NCBI GenBank assembly: GCA_009779975.1
Contig: WRAY01000007.1
Span: forward strand, 21,471-85,470
Direction of reading: 5' to 3'
Length of the DNA: 64,000 nucleotides
From: Bacillota bacterium
GTDB taxonomy: Bacteria > Bacillota > Clostridia > Christensenellales > Pumilibacteraceae
In this document: in pieces, positions 53,255 to 62,384 of the stretch
Position numbering within the stretch: position 1 is the first letter of the stretch
Layout: every line of letters begins with the position of its first letter
Notes under the pieces: generated by a model
Told to the model about the DNA's origin: nothing
What the model saw: only the letters and a program-made list of their open reading frames with translations
Databases searched by the model: none
Made by a program: the position numbers and the translations under genes

Positions 53255-53716
53255 ATGATAGACATTTATTCTAAAGGTGAATATCCAAGCAATGTTCTTA
53301 GCAATTTTTATCCCAATGCATTTGATATTGATGGGGTGAAATGCTGCAGTATGGAAAGTTTTTTGCAAAGCCTTAAATATAAAAATATTCGCAGACAAAT
53401 AGAAGTGTGTGCTATAGATGCAAAATCTGCTAAACGCAATGCCGGTGCTAAAAAATGGTTTAAAAAACAAGTTCTTTGGTGGAAAGGAAAAAAGTATAAG
53501 AGAAATAGTGAGGAATATCAAAATCTTTTGAAAAGAGCGTATGATGAACTCTTGAAAGCACCTGACTTTTTCAAAGCCTTAAAGGATAGCGGCAATAATA
53601 TTTTGACGCATTCAATTGGAAATCAGAATCCAAAAAAAACTATTCTCACCGAAAAAGAATTTTGTGACTTCTTAACAAAATTGAGAGAGGAAATAAAATT
53701 GGATAACAGGAGATAA
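53255..53716 (+). CDS. NADAR family protein (YbiA/DUF1768-like)
   Basis: 153 residues. It starts with SNFYPNAFDIDGVKCCSMES and continues FLQSLKYKN, the NADAR signature (SNFYP..F..DG..F.S.E...Q..K). NILTHSIG near residue 122 fits the end of the domain. NADAR proteins act on ADP-ribose linked through N-glycosidic bonds; some remove ADP-ribose from guanine. In the signature the usual Glu (SVEHFLQ) is conserved as SMESFLQ. No DarT-like toxin is visible nearby. A terminator follows. Confidence 0.82.
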   Translation: MIDIYSKGEYPSNVLSNFYPNAFDIDGVKCCSMESFLQSLKYKNIRRQIEVCAIDAKSAKRNAGAKKWFKKQVLWWKGKKYKRNSEEYQNLLKRAYDELLKAPDFFKALKDSGNNILTHSIGNQNPKKTILTEKEFCDFLTKLREEIKLDNRR

Positions 53717-53732
53717 ATTCTATCTAATAAAA

Positions 53733-53765
53733 TAAAAGATATCCTTTCAAAGATATCTTTTTTTA
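53733..53765 (+). terminator. Terminator after the NADAR gene
   Basis: Hairpin AAAAGATATC-CTTTCAA-AGATATCTTTT followed by a T run. Confidence 0.85.
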
Positions 53766-53982
53766 GTTTAGTGAGATGATTCAAACATTTCAGTCTGCTC
53801 ATGAATTTGCGGTGCAGGGTCGGGGATGCGGATTATGCTGATTTGGATTTTTTGACATATATGTAAAATCTCTTTATAATTTCTTTCATTATTTTTTATT
53901 CTGCAAATATAATCTTTGTGTTAAGGCAATCTTTGTAAGACAGTCTTTTTTTGAATAATATAAATTAACAGTTAACTTAAAT

Positions 53983-54453
53983 TTATACATTCAAATAGAA
54001 CGGAATTCTTGACCAAATTATTTTTAGGCGGTCATATAATTCTAATAATTCATCTTGTTCGTTTTGCGGTATATATTCATTATAAAGCGCAATAAGTTTA
54101 GCAGACCTCTTCATTCTGTCTTCTTCTATCATTTTTATACCATTTTCAGACATAACTAAATAAACAGATTTTTTTCCCGGTTCTTTTTGTCTTAGGCAAA
54201 ATTTTTTTTTAACAAGGGCATCAGCAATTCTTGTCGCATTAGAACGGGTAACCGATAATCTTTTTGAAATCGTGTTAGGTGTTTGCGGACCGCAATGGTA
54301 AATTGTGAGCATGGTTTGATATTGATAAAAACTTAAATCTGCTGATTTTTGCAATGATTCTTGATCATTAGCATTATTTAACAGATGTTGATTGTAAATG
54401 ATAGAGTATTCATTTTTTAAAGTTGTTAATTTATTCAGCATTTCTTGGTTCAT
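53983..54453 (-). CDS. MarR family transcriptional regulator
   Basis: 156 residues. A winged helix-turn-helix between about residues 55 and 110: TPNTISKRLSVTRSNATRIADALVKKKF, read in parts, is the recognition region, and RQKEPGKKSVYLVMSENG is the wing. It is divergent from the 1737-residue lipoprotein gene, so that gene is a possible target, along with its own promoter. Just upstream, GTGTAA (54454-54459) and TTACAC (54478-54483) form an inverted repeat that could be an operator. Confidence 0.88.
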   Translation of the reverse strand: MNQEMLNKLTTLKNEYSIIYNQHLLNNANDQESLQKSADLSFYQYQTMLTIYHCGPQTPNTISKRLSVTRSNATRIADALVKKKFCLRQKEPGKKSVYLVMSENGIKMIEEDRMKRSAKLIALYNEYIPQNEQDELLELYDRLKIIWSRIPFYLNV

Positions 54454-54559
54454 GTGTAAGTTTCTCCTATTTACATGTTACACAAAAAAAACGGTAAAGT
54501 CAAGGAAAAAAATCAAGTATTTTCACAAAAAATTCATAAAATAATTTTACTGAAAAGTG

Positions 54560-54589
54560 TTGACAAGTTAAAAGTTTGTATGTTATACT
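54560..54589 (+). promoter_or_regulatory. Sigma-A promoter of the 1737-residue lipoprotein
   Basis: -35 TTGACA (54560-54565), 18-base spacer, -10 TATACT (54584-54589). The predicted leader is about 128 bases long. Confidence 0.72.
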
Positions 54590-54597
54590 GAATATGA

Positions 54598-54713
54598 TTT
54601 TGTTGCTGAACGACAACAAAATATACACAAGTATAAAATAAAAATAAATAAATTTGTGTAATAATGCATTAAGAAACTAAGCGGTCTTAATGCAAAATAA
54701 AGTTCGAAAGGAG
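54598..54713 (+). promoter_or_regulatory. Structured leader of the 1737-residue lipoprotein gene
   Basis: Two hairpins: TTTTGTTG-8-CAACAAAA near 54599-54622, and TGCATTAAG (54665-54673) with CTTAATGCA (54686-54694). The ribosome binding site AAAGGAG (54707-54713) follows 12 bases after the second. The length and structure suggest control of mRNA stability or translation. No known riboswitch consensus is recognised. Confidence 0.5.
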
Positions 54714-54723
54714 AGAAAAAAAG

Positions 54724-57700
54724 ATGAAAAAAATAAAACTACTGATTGCAGTAGCGGTTATGATGGCAATGTCGCTGGTAATGCTGACGGCATGTCCTCA
54801 AGATACCCGCACCGTGACATGGACTGCGCCGGATGGATTTAATATCACGGCGACAGTTGACGGGGAAGCATTTACAAGCGGTTCTGCTGTTGAAGATGGC
54901 GCCAGTGTTGTGTTCACGCTTCCTGAGCCCACTGCAGGGCAAAGATGGAGGATTGTTTCAGGAACTGACCACAATCTTTATCGTGCTTCTGCCGGAACAT
55001 GGACTCTTCCGAACATCATTTCAAACAGAAGTGTTGCGTTCACGCTTGAGCCTGTTCCTGTTGCCCCTACATACCTTTTCACATTTAATGCCGAGTTAAA
55101 CGGACATGAAAATGTGACGGTTGTGTTTAATCCTGCAACAGCGGTTGCAGTCGGAACAAATGTTGTCATCACAATCACAATTGACGATGACTATGAGGCA
55201 TGTGAAGACGATTTCCTTGTGATGCTTGGAACCGTCGACATCACCGACCTAATTGAATGGGACGAATATGACAACAACATCGGCACAGTCACCCGTGCAA
55301 TGATTCCAGGCGGTGCAACTTTGACAATTGAGGGTATTGTTGAAACTTATGTTCCTGCATTGACAAGAACGGCAGCGGTGAATATCATCGGAACAGGTCA
55401 AGCAGGAGTTGGTCATAATGCACCTTCAACAGTCCTTCAAACCGCAACTCTATTAGTAGTAACACTAACAGGAGTTGCAACAGATGCGACAGTTACTGCG
55501 ACAGGCGGAGTGTGGAACTCAGTTGCAAACACAATGACATTCACATTCACAGCGGGTGCTTCGGCATTAAATTTTGAAATTGTTGTTACAGCACCATTAA
55601 CTAGAACAGTAGATTTGACCATAACAGGATCAGGTATGACAGGAGTTGAACACAATGCCCCTGCAACAGTATTGCAAACTGCAACCGAATTAGCAGTAAC
55701 ACTAACAGGGGTTAATGTTAATGCAATCGTAACAGCAGTCGGAGGTGTTTGGAATGCAACCGCTCAAACGGTGACTTTTACTTTCACAGCAGGCGAGTCT
55801 GCTCTTGTTTTTGAGATTGTCGTGATAGCGACACATGAAGTAACAATCGCCGCACCACCGGAGGGAGTAACTGACTTTGCTGTTACTCGTCCGGGCAGTC
55901 CTGATCCGATACCTGTTCAAACAGGAAATAGAATTGAAGACGGTATTACTATAACGATTTCATTTGTTGTTGAAACAGGCTATAGGGCATATCTTTCTAT
56001 CGGCGGAGATGTCACGGCACATTATGCCGGCACATTCAATATTTTTCATGAGGTTAAAAGCAATGTTGCGATTTTTATAACCGCAGTCAGAGTGTTTCAA
56101 GTTACATTCACATACTATGACGAAATTGAAAGCGTCACGGTGACAGGTTCTTTTGGCGGAGTCTCCTTTGCGGTTAACAGTGAAGGTTTTGTTCCTTTTG
56201 AAACAGTATTGACTGTGACTTGGGTTGCAAAAGACGGCTATCAAGGTTTCCTTTCTCGAGACGGTCTTTTGCAAGAACAACAGCCGCATCAAATAACCGT
56301 TAACAATAATGTTACCTTTGCTATCCGTGCATTTGACGCAGGGGTCTATGGCAGCGGAATGGACATAGCGGCGGATATGGTTTATTTGGGTTTTTCTGTT
56401 TTCAACAGGGCACTTACGCCTGACTTATTCCAATTCTCGGCAACCGGAAATATCTTCGGTGTGCAAATTACAGGCACTGGAACTCCGGGTTTTCAGATAA
56501 CAGTTTTTATAAATGAAGATGCGGTTCCGCCGGGTTTTATCCCTAATGCAAACAGAATTTTAATAAGTCGTGAAGGAAGTAACCGCAGGTATGGAATCCA
56601 AGGAAATGCATATGCAAGATGGTTTGCCGAAAATCTGATAAGACACGGAAGACCGGCGTTGCTCTTAGATTACGATCAGGAAGAATTTGCCTATGACCAG
56701 CGCTTTATTGATCAGGCAAACTCTATCATAGCAGAACTGGCAAGACACGGATTTGTTGAAGTGGTCACTGTTGCTCATGAAAGAGTGGACTTTTTTGATT
56801 TTAATATGTCGGTGAGTTCGAATTTTGGCGGAATTGCTGCACCGGTTAGTTTTAGGTTCAGAATTTTTGGTGATAATAATTGGGCGAATTTCTCACTTAG
56901 TGCACCGGCAACAGGCGGTTTTGCAACTCCTGTCAGCACTCGTTCTCATGGTAATATTTCTTTCGGCGGTAATAATCCGATGTTGTTAAATGTTATTGAA
57001 GCATTTTTGCAAGGCAATCCTGTCGATCCTTTCCCGCCGGTAGCGCCGTTTGCGGATCTTGCTCAAGAACTTAGCAGGCAAATGACATCTAACGGATTAG
57101 GAGCAATAAATGCCGTAACTCAACACGGATTTATTTTGCTGACAAATCCTGCCGGTTTTGTGAATGTGTTTTCAAGTGCTTTTCAAGCGGAAATGTTCTA
57201 TAATGCAAGAATCAATCACGGAGGGCAGCCGCTTGGTGCATGGAATAGCGTAAGAGTTGGGAATATTGTTGTTTTCACTCCGACTCCTATGTTTATGTCA
57301 AGAACATTGCTGATTCTCAGAGACCTCGGATTTAGTGTTGACAGTGATGATATTCCAAAAATGACCGTTATCAAATCTGCTTATAACTGCACTGCAATCA
57401 CGATGTTTACTATCAGAGATGTCCATGGTAATGTTTTAGAAATCGATAATAATAATGAAGTTTATTTGGCATCAAACTTGACGGTTGAGTGGACTGCCTT
57501 GGAACAATATAACACTTCGTTGAGTGTGACGGGCACAGGCTCAACGCATACTCCCGCTGTTTTAGGTTCAGACGGTATTTGGCGCTCCTCAATCACGCTT
57601 GGTCCGGTGACTGCGACAATCACGCTTAATTATCAGCATGCTATGCGTTCTGTGACAATCGACGACGACCGCGACGGCATAGAAAGTGCAAATGTCACTT

Positions 57701-59937
57701 ACTATGACGATAACGAGATAATCGGAGCCTCTGTTTTACACGGAACAGAAATAGTTATAACTTGGGAAGTCGGAGCGGGTATAGAAGTGAGTTTTGTCTA
57801 TATCAACGGTATCCGCATTGTGGAAAAATCAGGTACAGGGACTCATTCAATTAATCATATTGTCAGAGGAAATATTTCAATCGTTATAGCAGCATTTTCA
57901 ACCGCTGATTTAGATTTGCTGAAAAGAGCAGAGGATGTGGCGGAATACTTTGGTCAGATTGGTATTAATGATATTGTATTTTCTTTCGGAAACGGTTATA
58001 TAACTGTGAGTGCTTCGGGATTAGTTCTCGGCGAAGTTTTTGACGCTCAAGTAAGAGTGATGACCGATGATGAATATGACTATAGCGGCAGCAATGCATT
58101 GGCTTTGACACTGCTTAATAATAATCGCTTTATTCCTGAAAAAATAGACATAATCGAGCATTATGATTTATTGGACGATATTCTCAAGGCTTTGACTGAA
58201 CGCGGATTTAATTGGACGACAACACTCGGAACGCAACCTGCAACGGGATTTATTGTTGAGGAATTTGCTGACCTTCTTGTAATCAGAACTGCTCCGGGTC
58301 TTGAAATGGCCGGAGTTCCGATTCACTTGATAATCCATATCTACGGCGGAGTTATGACAGCAGACATAACAAGACTTGAAGTTTCCGGATATCAAATATT
58401 TAATATCAATAATGTTGTCTTTGCAGGAAGCAGTGAACTTGTCAGAGTTTTGACAGCGTTTATGAATAATGAAACGCTTATTGATGAGCGCGCTTATTTA
58501 ACTGAAGGCGACAGAAATCTTGCAAGAGACGTTCGCAATTTGATGATTTCTAACAATTGGCAGGCAGTTGGAGCAGAATTACAGATTGAGCATTTTGATC
58601 TTGCAAGAATAACAGCAAACACCGGTGTAACGGTGTCATCATCTTATATGTGGATGTTGAATGTCAATTTCATGATTTTTGCAAATGAAGAAATGCTTGA
58701 TGAGTATTCGGACGAACTAAATTTTAGCGGCTCTTATGTTGTAAAAATTCGCAATATCCTCATTTGGGGTGACGCAAGAGCAGTCGGAGCAGTCATCGGT
58801 TTCTTGGTTGAATTGGATTATGAGTATTTAGAAGATGAATACCTTGTCACATTTGAAACTTCTTCCGACGCTGCCGGCATTGAAATCTTTAATATTGAAA
58901 TAATCGGAGAAGCAAATCCTGTAAACGGTCTAAGAGTTGCCGGAACAGTTATCCGCATCACTTGGGAAACTACTATTGGGTGGGAATTAGGCGTTTTATC
59001 AGTAAACGGCAATGAAGTTGAACATGCAGTTGTTTCAGGAAGAGTTCATCGTGCGTATATTGTTGTTATTGACGCAATTGTAATAAAACTTGACTTTAAT
59101 CAAATAATCCGTCAAGTAACGATTATTAACGAAGTTTCTAATAATCTGCAAGAGTTTAGCGTGACATTTGGCACAGGCGTAGAAGAGACCGAAGGTTCGT
59201 TCAATGTTGATGACGAAACAGAATTGACTATCGCATGGAGAACAATTATGTCTCACTTTGCGGCTATATATTTAGACAACGGAATTGCAAAAATAAGGGT
59301 GGCTTCAGGATTGTATGGTGAATACACAGTCACAGTTACCTCAAATTTGATAATTGAAATCATCATTGACAATGTTGTTATCCCTAATGGCACTTTTAGA
59401 TTCTCAGAGTTTTGGAGGTCGGATGAAGGTGGACCGCTTGAAATAAGAACACCCGATCAGTTTGCGAGTTGGTATGTCGGGGATTTAATGTTCGCAACAA
59501 GAAATCCTTCGTTTAACACATGGTTCACATCTCAAGTAAACAATCCGAATGTGACTTGGGCATCTAACAATAATGCTGCCAGAGATTTCTTGGCAAACCA
59601 AGCAAGAGACGGATATATGGCGTCGACATTTGTTGTAAGTAACGGACTTGTGACATTCAATCAGCAGCACTTTTCACCTGCGGCATTCCCTGCAAATAAC
59701 GGTGTTGTTATCAATTCTTCCGGTCCGTCACCGGCAATGCCGCTTTTGGAAGCATTGCCGCATATTGAGGGCGAATTTGTCATGTTTACAACATTAAGGC
59801 ATTATCATTATTTCCTGAATCCCAGAGATTTGTTCTTAGTATTCAATAGAGAAAACAACACACTGGCTATTTATGCTGCGCATGTTGCCAATCCACTCAA
59901 TGGCATGTATAGAGTTGTATTTGAACTTGATGCGTAA
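54724..59937 (+). CDS. Giant surface lipoprotein with internal repeats
   Basis: 1737 residues. The signal peptide ends at lipobox LTAC (Cys24). Residues about 215-375 contain a tandem pair of about 75-residue repeats, each with VLQTAT, VTLTGV and FTFTAGxSAL. Further beta-rich units resembling the bacterial repeat or Big families follow. They alternate with about four mixed alpha/beta domains that contain phrases such as GNPVDPFPPVAPFADLAQEL and ARSLMISNNWQ-like helices (here DVRNLMISNNWQAVG). The last 120 residues form a separate domain. It should be an outer-surface lipoprotein; no enzyme motif is seen. It lies next to a divergent MarR gene and has a strong promoter and a long leader. Confidence 0.85.
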   Translation: MKKIKLLIAVAVMMAMSLVMLTACPQDTRTVTWTAPDGFNITATVDGEAFTSGSAVEDGASVVFTLPEPTAGQRWRIVSGTDHNLYRASAGTWTLPNIISNRSVAFTLEPVPVAPTYLFTFNAELNGHENVTVVFNPATAVAVGTNVVITITIDDDYEACEDDFLVMLGTVDITDLIEWDEYDNNIGTVTRAMIPGGATLTIEGIVETYVPALTRTAAVNIIGTGQAGVGHNAPSTVLQTATLLVVTLTGVATDATVTATGGVWNSVANTMTFTFTAGASALNFEIVVTAPLTRTVDLTITGSGMTGVEHNAPATVLQTATELAVTLTGVNVNAIVTAVGGVWNATAQTVTFTFTAGESALVFEIVVIATHEVTIAAPPEGVTDFAVTRPGSPDPIPVQTGNRIEDGITITISFVVETGYRAYLSIGGDVTAHYAGTFNIFHEVKSNVAIFITAVRVFQVTFTYYDEIESVTVTGSFGGVSFAVNSEGFVPFETVLTVTWVAKDGYQGFLSRDGLLQEQQPHQITVNNNVTFAIRAFDAGVYGSGMDIAADMVYLGFSVFNRALTPDLFQFSATGNIFGVQITGTGTPGFQITVFINEDAVPPGFIPNANRILISREGSNRRYGIQGNAYARWFAENLIRHGRPALLLDYDQEEFAYDQRFIDQANSIIAELARHGFVEVVTVAHERVDFFDFNMSVSSNFGGIAAPVSFRFRIFGDNNWANFSLSAPATGGFATPVSTRSHGNISFGGNNPMLLNVIEAFLQGNPVDPFPPVAPFADLAQELSRQMTSNGLGAINAVTQHGFILLTNPAGFVNVFSSAFQAEMFYNARINHGGQPLGAWNSVRVGNIVVFTPTPMFMSRTLLILRDLGFSVDSDDIPKMTVIKSAYNCTAITMFTIRDVHGNVLEIDNNNEVYLASNLTVEWTALEQYNTSLSVTGTGSTHTPAVLGSDGIWRSSITLGPVTATITLNYQHAMRSVTIDDDRDGIESANVTYYDDNEIIGASVLHGTEIVITWEVGAGIEVSFVYINGIRIVEKSGTGTHSINHIVRGNISIVIAAFSTADLDLLKRAEDVAEYFGQIGINDIVFSFGNGYITVSASGLVLGEVFDAQVRVMTDDEYDYSGSNALALTLLNNNRFIPEKIDIIEHYDLLDDILKALTERGFNWTTTLGTQPATGFIVEEFADLLVIRTAPGLEMAGVPIHLIIHIYGGVMTADITRLEVSGYQIFNINNVVFAGSSELVRVLTAFMNNETLIDERAYLTEGDRNLARDVRNLMISNNWQAVGAELQIEHFDLARITANTGVTVSSSYMWMLNVNFMIFANEEMLDEYSDELNFSGSYVVKIRNILIWGDARAVGAVIGFLVELDYEYLEDEYLVTFETSSDAAGIEIFNIEIIGEANPVNGLRVAGTVIRITWETTIGWELGVLSVNGNEVEHAVVSGRVHRAYIVVIDAIVIKLDFNQIIRQVTIINEVSNNLQEFSVTFGTGVEETEGSFNVDDETELTIAWRTIMSHFAAIYLDNGIAKIRVASGLYGEYTVTVTSNLIIEIIIDNVVIPNGTFRFSEFWRSDEGGPLEIRTPDQFASWYVGDLMFATRNPSFNTWFTSQVNNPNVTWASNNNAARDFLANQARDGYMASTFVVSNGLVTFNQQHFSPAAFPANNGVVINSSGPSPAMPLLEALPHIEGEFVMFTTLRHYHYFLNPRDLFLVFNRENNTLAIYAAHVANPLNGMYRVVFELDA

Positions 59938-60008
59938 TCTATTTAACAATTGAATATTTTTTTAATTTTGAAAAAAATCTCACATCAATTTGAATAGTCA
60001 GACCTAAA

Positions 60009-60056
60009 TTAAGCGGCTTGCAGTCTGTAATAACGGACGACAAGCCGCTTAGTTTA
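60009..60056 (+). terminator. Hairpin terminator after the lipoprotein gene
   Basis: TTAAGCGGCTTG (60009-60020) and CAAGCCGCTTAG (60041-60052) form a strong stem with a second small stem inside. The T run is short. Confidence 0.7.
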
Positions 60057-60172
60057 AGTTTGATGAAATAGTGCTATTCGGCAATGCAGTGCTAATTTAT
60101 TGTTTAATGCAATTATATTTAGTTGATTTGTTGTGATATTTATGTTATTAAAATGCTAAACTATTAACAGGC

Positions 60173-61279
60173 ATGAAAATGAAAAAGATATTTGTATTGT
60201 GTGTTTTAATTTTTTCAATATTAACAGGATGTGCGGGATATGAATTTCAAAATACACCATTAGCACCGCAACCAACATCTAATCCTAAAATTGAATTGGC
60301 AGAGTATAGAGGAACAATATATCATGCGTTCTTTCATTTTTTGATTGCTTTTCCGGAAATTGCTTTTTCCAATTCTTATGGACATAGTTTAGATCGAGAT
60401 ACTGTGACGGCTAAAGAATTTTGGAGAGGCTTAGAAGAATTTCACAGAAATGATTTTGTGTTGATTGACATAAACGACACAGTCATTATTGATGAAAACG
60501 GCGGTGTCAGTAAAAAGCCATATTTAATGCTGCCGGCAAACAAAAAACCATTAATTTTGTCATTTGATGACATAAACTATTCCAAAAATTTAGGTCAGGG
60601 AACAGTGGATAAAATTGTGCTGGATGAGCATGGCAGGTTGGCTACATCCACTAAAATGTCTGACGGAACTATTTTTATTTCACGAGATAATTGTGTTGTT
60701 CCATTACTGGAAAAGTTTGTAGAACAATATCCTGATTTTTCACCTTTTAAAGCAAAAGGAGTTTTAGGGCTGACAGGTTTTTCCGGAATTTTAGGGCATC
60801 GCACTCAAGCGGATAGTCTTAACAGAGAATCTGAGATAGCGGCTGTTATGCCTGTTGTTGAGACACTGCAAACAAACGGATGGAGTTTTGCGTCTCACAG
60901 TTACGGGCATAGTCATATGAACAAACGCACCCTTGAGCAATTAGAGCGTGATACACAACGATGGGATGAAGAAGTTCGACCATTGGTTGGCGATACTACG
61001 GTATATGTTTTTCCTTATGGAGAATATCCTCAAGACCATAAAAATTTGCGGTTTCAGCATCTCATTAATTTTGGATTCAGAATAATGTGCGGTGTCGGAA
61101 TAAGACCGTATTTTGTGAACCATAATGAGAATAATGCAGATTATGTGTTTATGGACAGGGCGGCTATTGACGGCTTTACTTTAAGAAACCGCAGTGATAT
61201 GTTTGAAAAATATTATGGAATAGATGTTAATCTTATATATAATCCGAAAGAAAGAGTCGGGTCAATATTTAATAAATAA
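60173..61279 (+). CDS. Lipoprotein polysaccharide deacetylase (CE4/NodB type)
   Basis: 368 residues. Lipobox LTGC with Cys20. The NodB domain shows LILSFDDINY (metal Asp pair) near residue 130, ASHSYGHSHMNKRTLEQL near residue 245 (the H-x3-H metal motif reads HSYGH) and VYVFPYGEYPQD near residue 280. Such enzymes remove acetyl groups from peptidoglycan or other surface glycans. The N-terminal 100 residues are an extra region. A start at 60179 is also possible; the Shine-Dalgarno site is weak. Confidence 0.87.
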   Translation: MKMKKIFVLCVLIFSILTGCAGYEFQNTPLAPQPTSNPKIELAEYRGTIYHAFFHFLIAFPEIAFSNSYGHSLDRDTVTAKEFWRGLEEFHRNDFVLIDINDTVIIDENGGVSKKPYLMLPANKKPLILSFDDINYSKNLGQGTVDKIVLDEHGRLATSTKMSDGTIFISRDNCVVPLLEKFVEQYPDFSPFKAKGVLGLTGFSGILGHRTQADSLNRESEIAAVMPVVETLQTNGWSFASHSYGHSHMNKRTLEQLERDTQRWDEEVRPLVGDTTVYVFPYGEYPQDHKNLRFQHLINFGFRIMCGVGIRPYFVNHNENNADYVFMDRAAIDGFTLRNRSDMFEKYYGIDVNLIYNPKERVGSIFNK

Positions 61280-61300
61280 AATAACAAAGCCCTCAGACAA

Positions 61301-61330
61301 AAGGGGGACAAGGGGACGGTGTTGCAGACA
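61301..61330 (+). repeat. GGGGACGGTG-type repeat fragment
   Basis: AAGGGGGACAAGGGGACGGT followed by GTTGCAGACA. It belongs to the same family as the element at 62084-62268. Confidence 0.6.
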
Positions 61331-61362
61331 CTTAATTTTGGCGATAAAGCAAAACTTCTCCC

Positions 61363-61497
61363 GATTGCTTCGCCCACAAACTTGGCTCTTGTAATTACTA
61401 AAATAGGACTTGCAATGACGATTTTACACATTGTTAGTTCGTTTTTGAGAGTCCTAAATTAAGAATTGTGAGATTTTTGATTTTTGGCGAAGCAATC
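61363..61497. repeat. Short inverted repeat, arms 123 bases apart
   Basis: GATTGCTTCGCC (61363-61374) and GGCGAAGCAATC (61486-61497) are exact reverse complements. The stretch between has no gene. It may be a small element or its remains. Confidence 0.55.
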
Positions 61498-61531
61498 CGG
61501 TTAGAGATAATTTTTATCACCATTTTTTCTT

Positions 61532-62014
61532 TTAATGATTTGCTCCCAATATATGCAAAGTACGCATTTTTTGAAAATTGTAATTTGAAAGAGGCGTGCA
61601 AAAAACATCATAGGTGTTTGCGGCAATCAAAGGGTCGTTGCCGTTTGTTTCGACTATGATAACGGCATGAGTGAAATTCGTGCCGTCAAATGACATCTGA
61701 ATAATATCGCCGATTTTTCCCTCGCTTACATCAACTTCTTTTGCGACAGGTACTATGTCAATTCTGCTTCGAGTAAGGAAATTAAACAAATATTCCACCC
61801 CCGTAAAAGCGGCAGCACGATTATTCAAACTCTTATAGAACCATCCCAAAGGATAATCATAGTTCATAGGCATTCCGCCCGCAAGCAAACATTGACTAAC
61901 AAAATTTGTGCAATTGCCTCCAAGTTGCGTAAAATCCGAAAATTCGGGATTTCTTTCATAAGCCCATCTTTTTGCATATTCAACAGCAGCAAAGCGATTG
62001 TATGTAATCATCAT
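61532..62014 (-). CDS. Amidase-domain protein (Amidase_6 type)
   Basis: 160 residues. YNRFAAVEYAKRWAYERNPE begins the domain, followed by the active-site Cys in GGNCTNFVSQCLLAGG and the His in FTHAVIIVE, a CHAP/NlpC-like Cys-His pair. The family usually appears in secreted proteins or phage lysins, attached to other domains. Here it stands alone with no signal peptide, so its site of action is unclear. It begins close to a MITE-like repeat and lies on the opposite strand to its neighbours. Confidence 0.8.
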   Translation of the reverse strand: MMITYNRFAAVEYAKRWAYERNPEFSDFTQLGGNCTNFVSQCLLAGGMPMNYDYPLGWFYKSLNNRAAAFTGVEYLFNFLTRSRIDIVPVAKEVDVSEGKIGDIIQMSFDGTNFTHAVIIVETNGNDPLIAANTYDVFCTPLSNYNFQKMRTLHILGANH

Positions 62015-62083
62015 GCTTCATGCTATGCAACCGAATGCTGCAATGTTAACTCTATGTTGCATAAGATGAAAAATAAATTAGGG

Positions 62084-62268
62084 AAGGGGTCGAGGGGACG
62101 GGGGTCGAGGGGACGGTGTTATCGACAACATCTGTTTTTATTTCAATTTTACCGCAAAGTGATATTAACTAAAGAATCAACATTAATTTTCTTAATAATT
62201 ATTAGTTTTTTAGAGGTTGTCGATAACACCGTCCCCTCGACCCCCGTCCCCTCGACCCACTCGACCCC
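62084..62268. repeat. MITE-like element with 43-bp inverted arms
   Basis: Arms 62087-62129 and 62216-62258 are exact reverse complements. They are built from direct units of GGGGTCGAGGGGACGG and end in GTGTTATCGACAAC. The spacer of 86 bases is AT-rich. One extra ACTCGACCC unit lies at the right end. Its right half, with spacer, recurs at 63806-63878. No transposase is present; it could be mobilised in trans. Confidence 0.85.
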
Positions 62269-62320
62269 TTTTGACCAAAAAGTAGGGAGTGTCAAAAATA
62301 AACTCTTTTTTTGCCTATAC

Positions 62321-62341
62321 TCAAGTATTTAAAATACTTGA
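62321..62341 (+). promoter_or_regulatory. Palindrome overlapping the -35 box (operator candidate)
   Basis: A perfect 21-base palindrome with half-site TCAAGTATTT. It overlaps the first four bases of the -35 box of the promoter at 62338-62366, a typical place for a repressor site. Confidence 0.45.
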
Positions 62342-62366
62342 CAAAATATTCTTAACCATGTATTAT
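62338..62366 (+). promoter_or_regulatory. Sigma-A promoter of the PH-like gene
   Basis: -35 TTGACA (62338-62343), 17-base spacer, -10 TATTAT (62361-62366). A GGAGG site and an ATG (62385) follow at normal distances. Confidence 0.7.
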
Positions 62367-62384
62367 ATAAAACGGAGGAAATAT

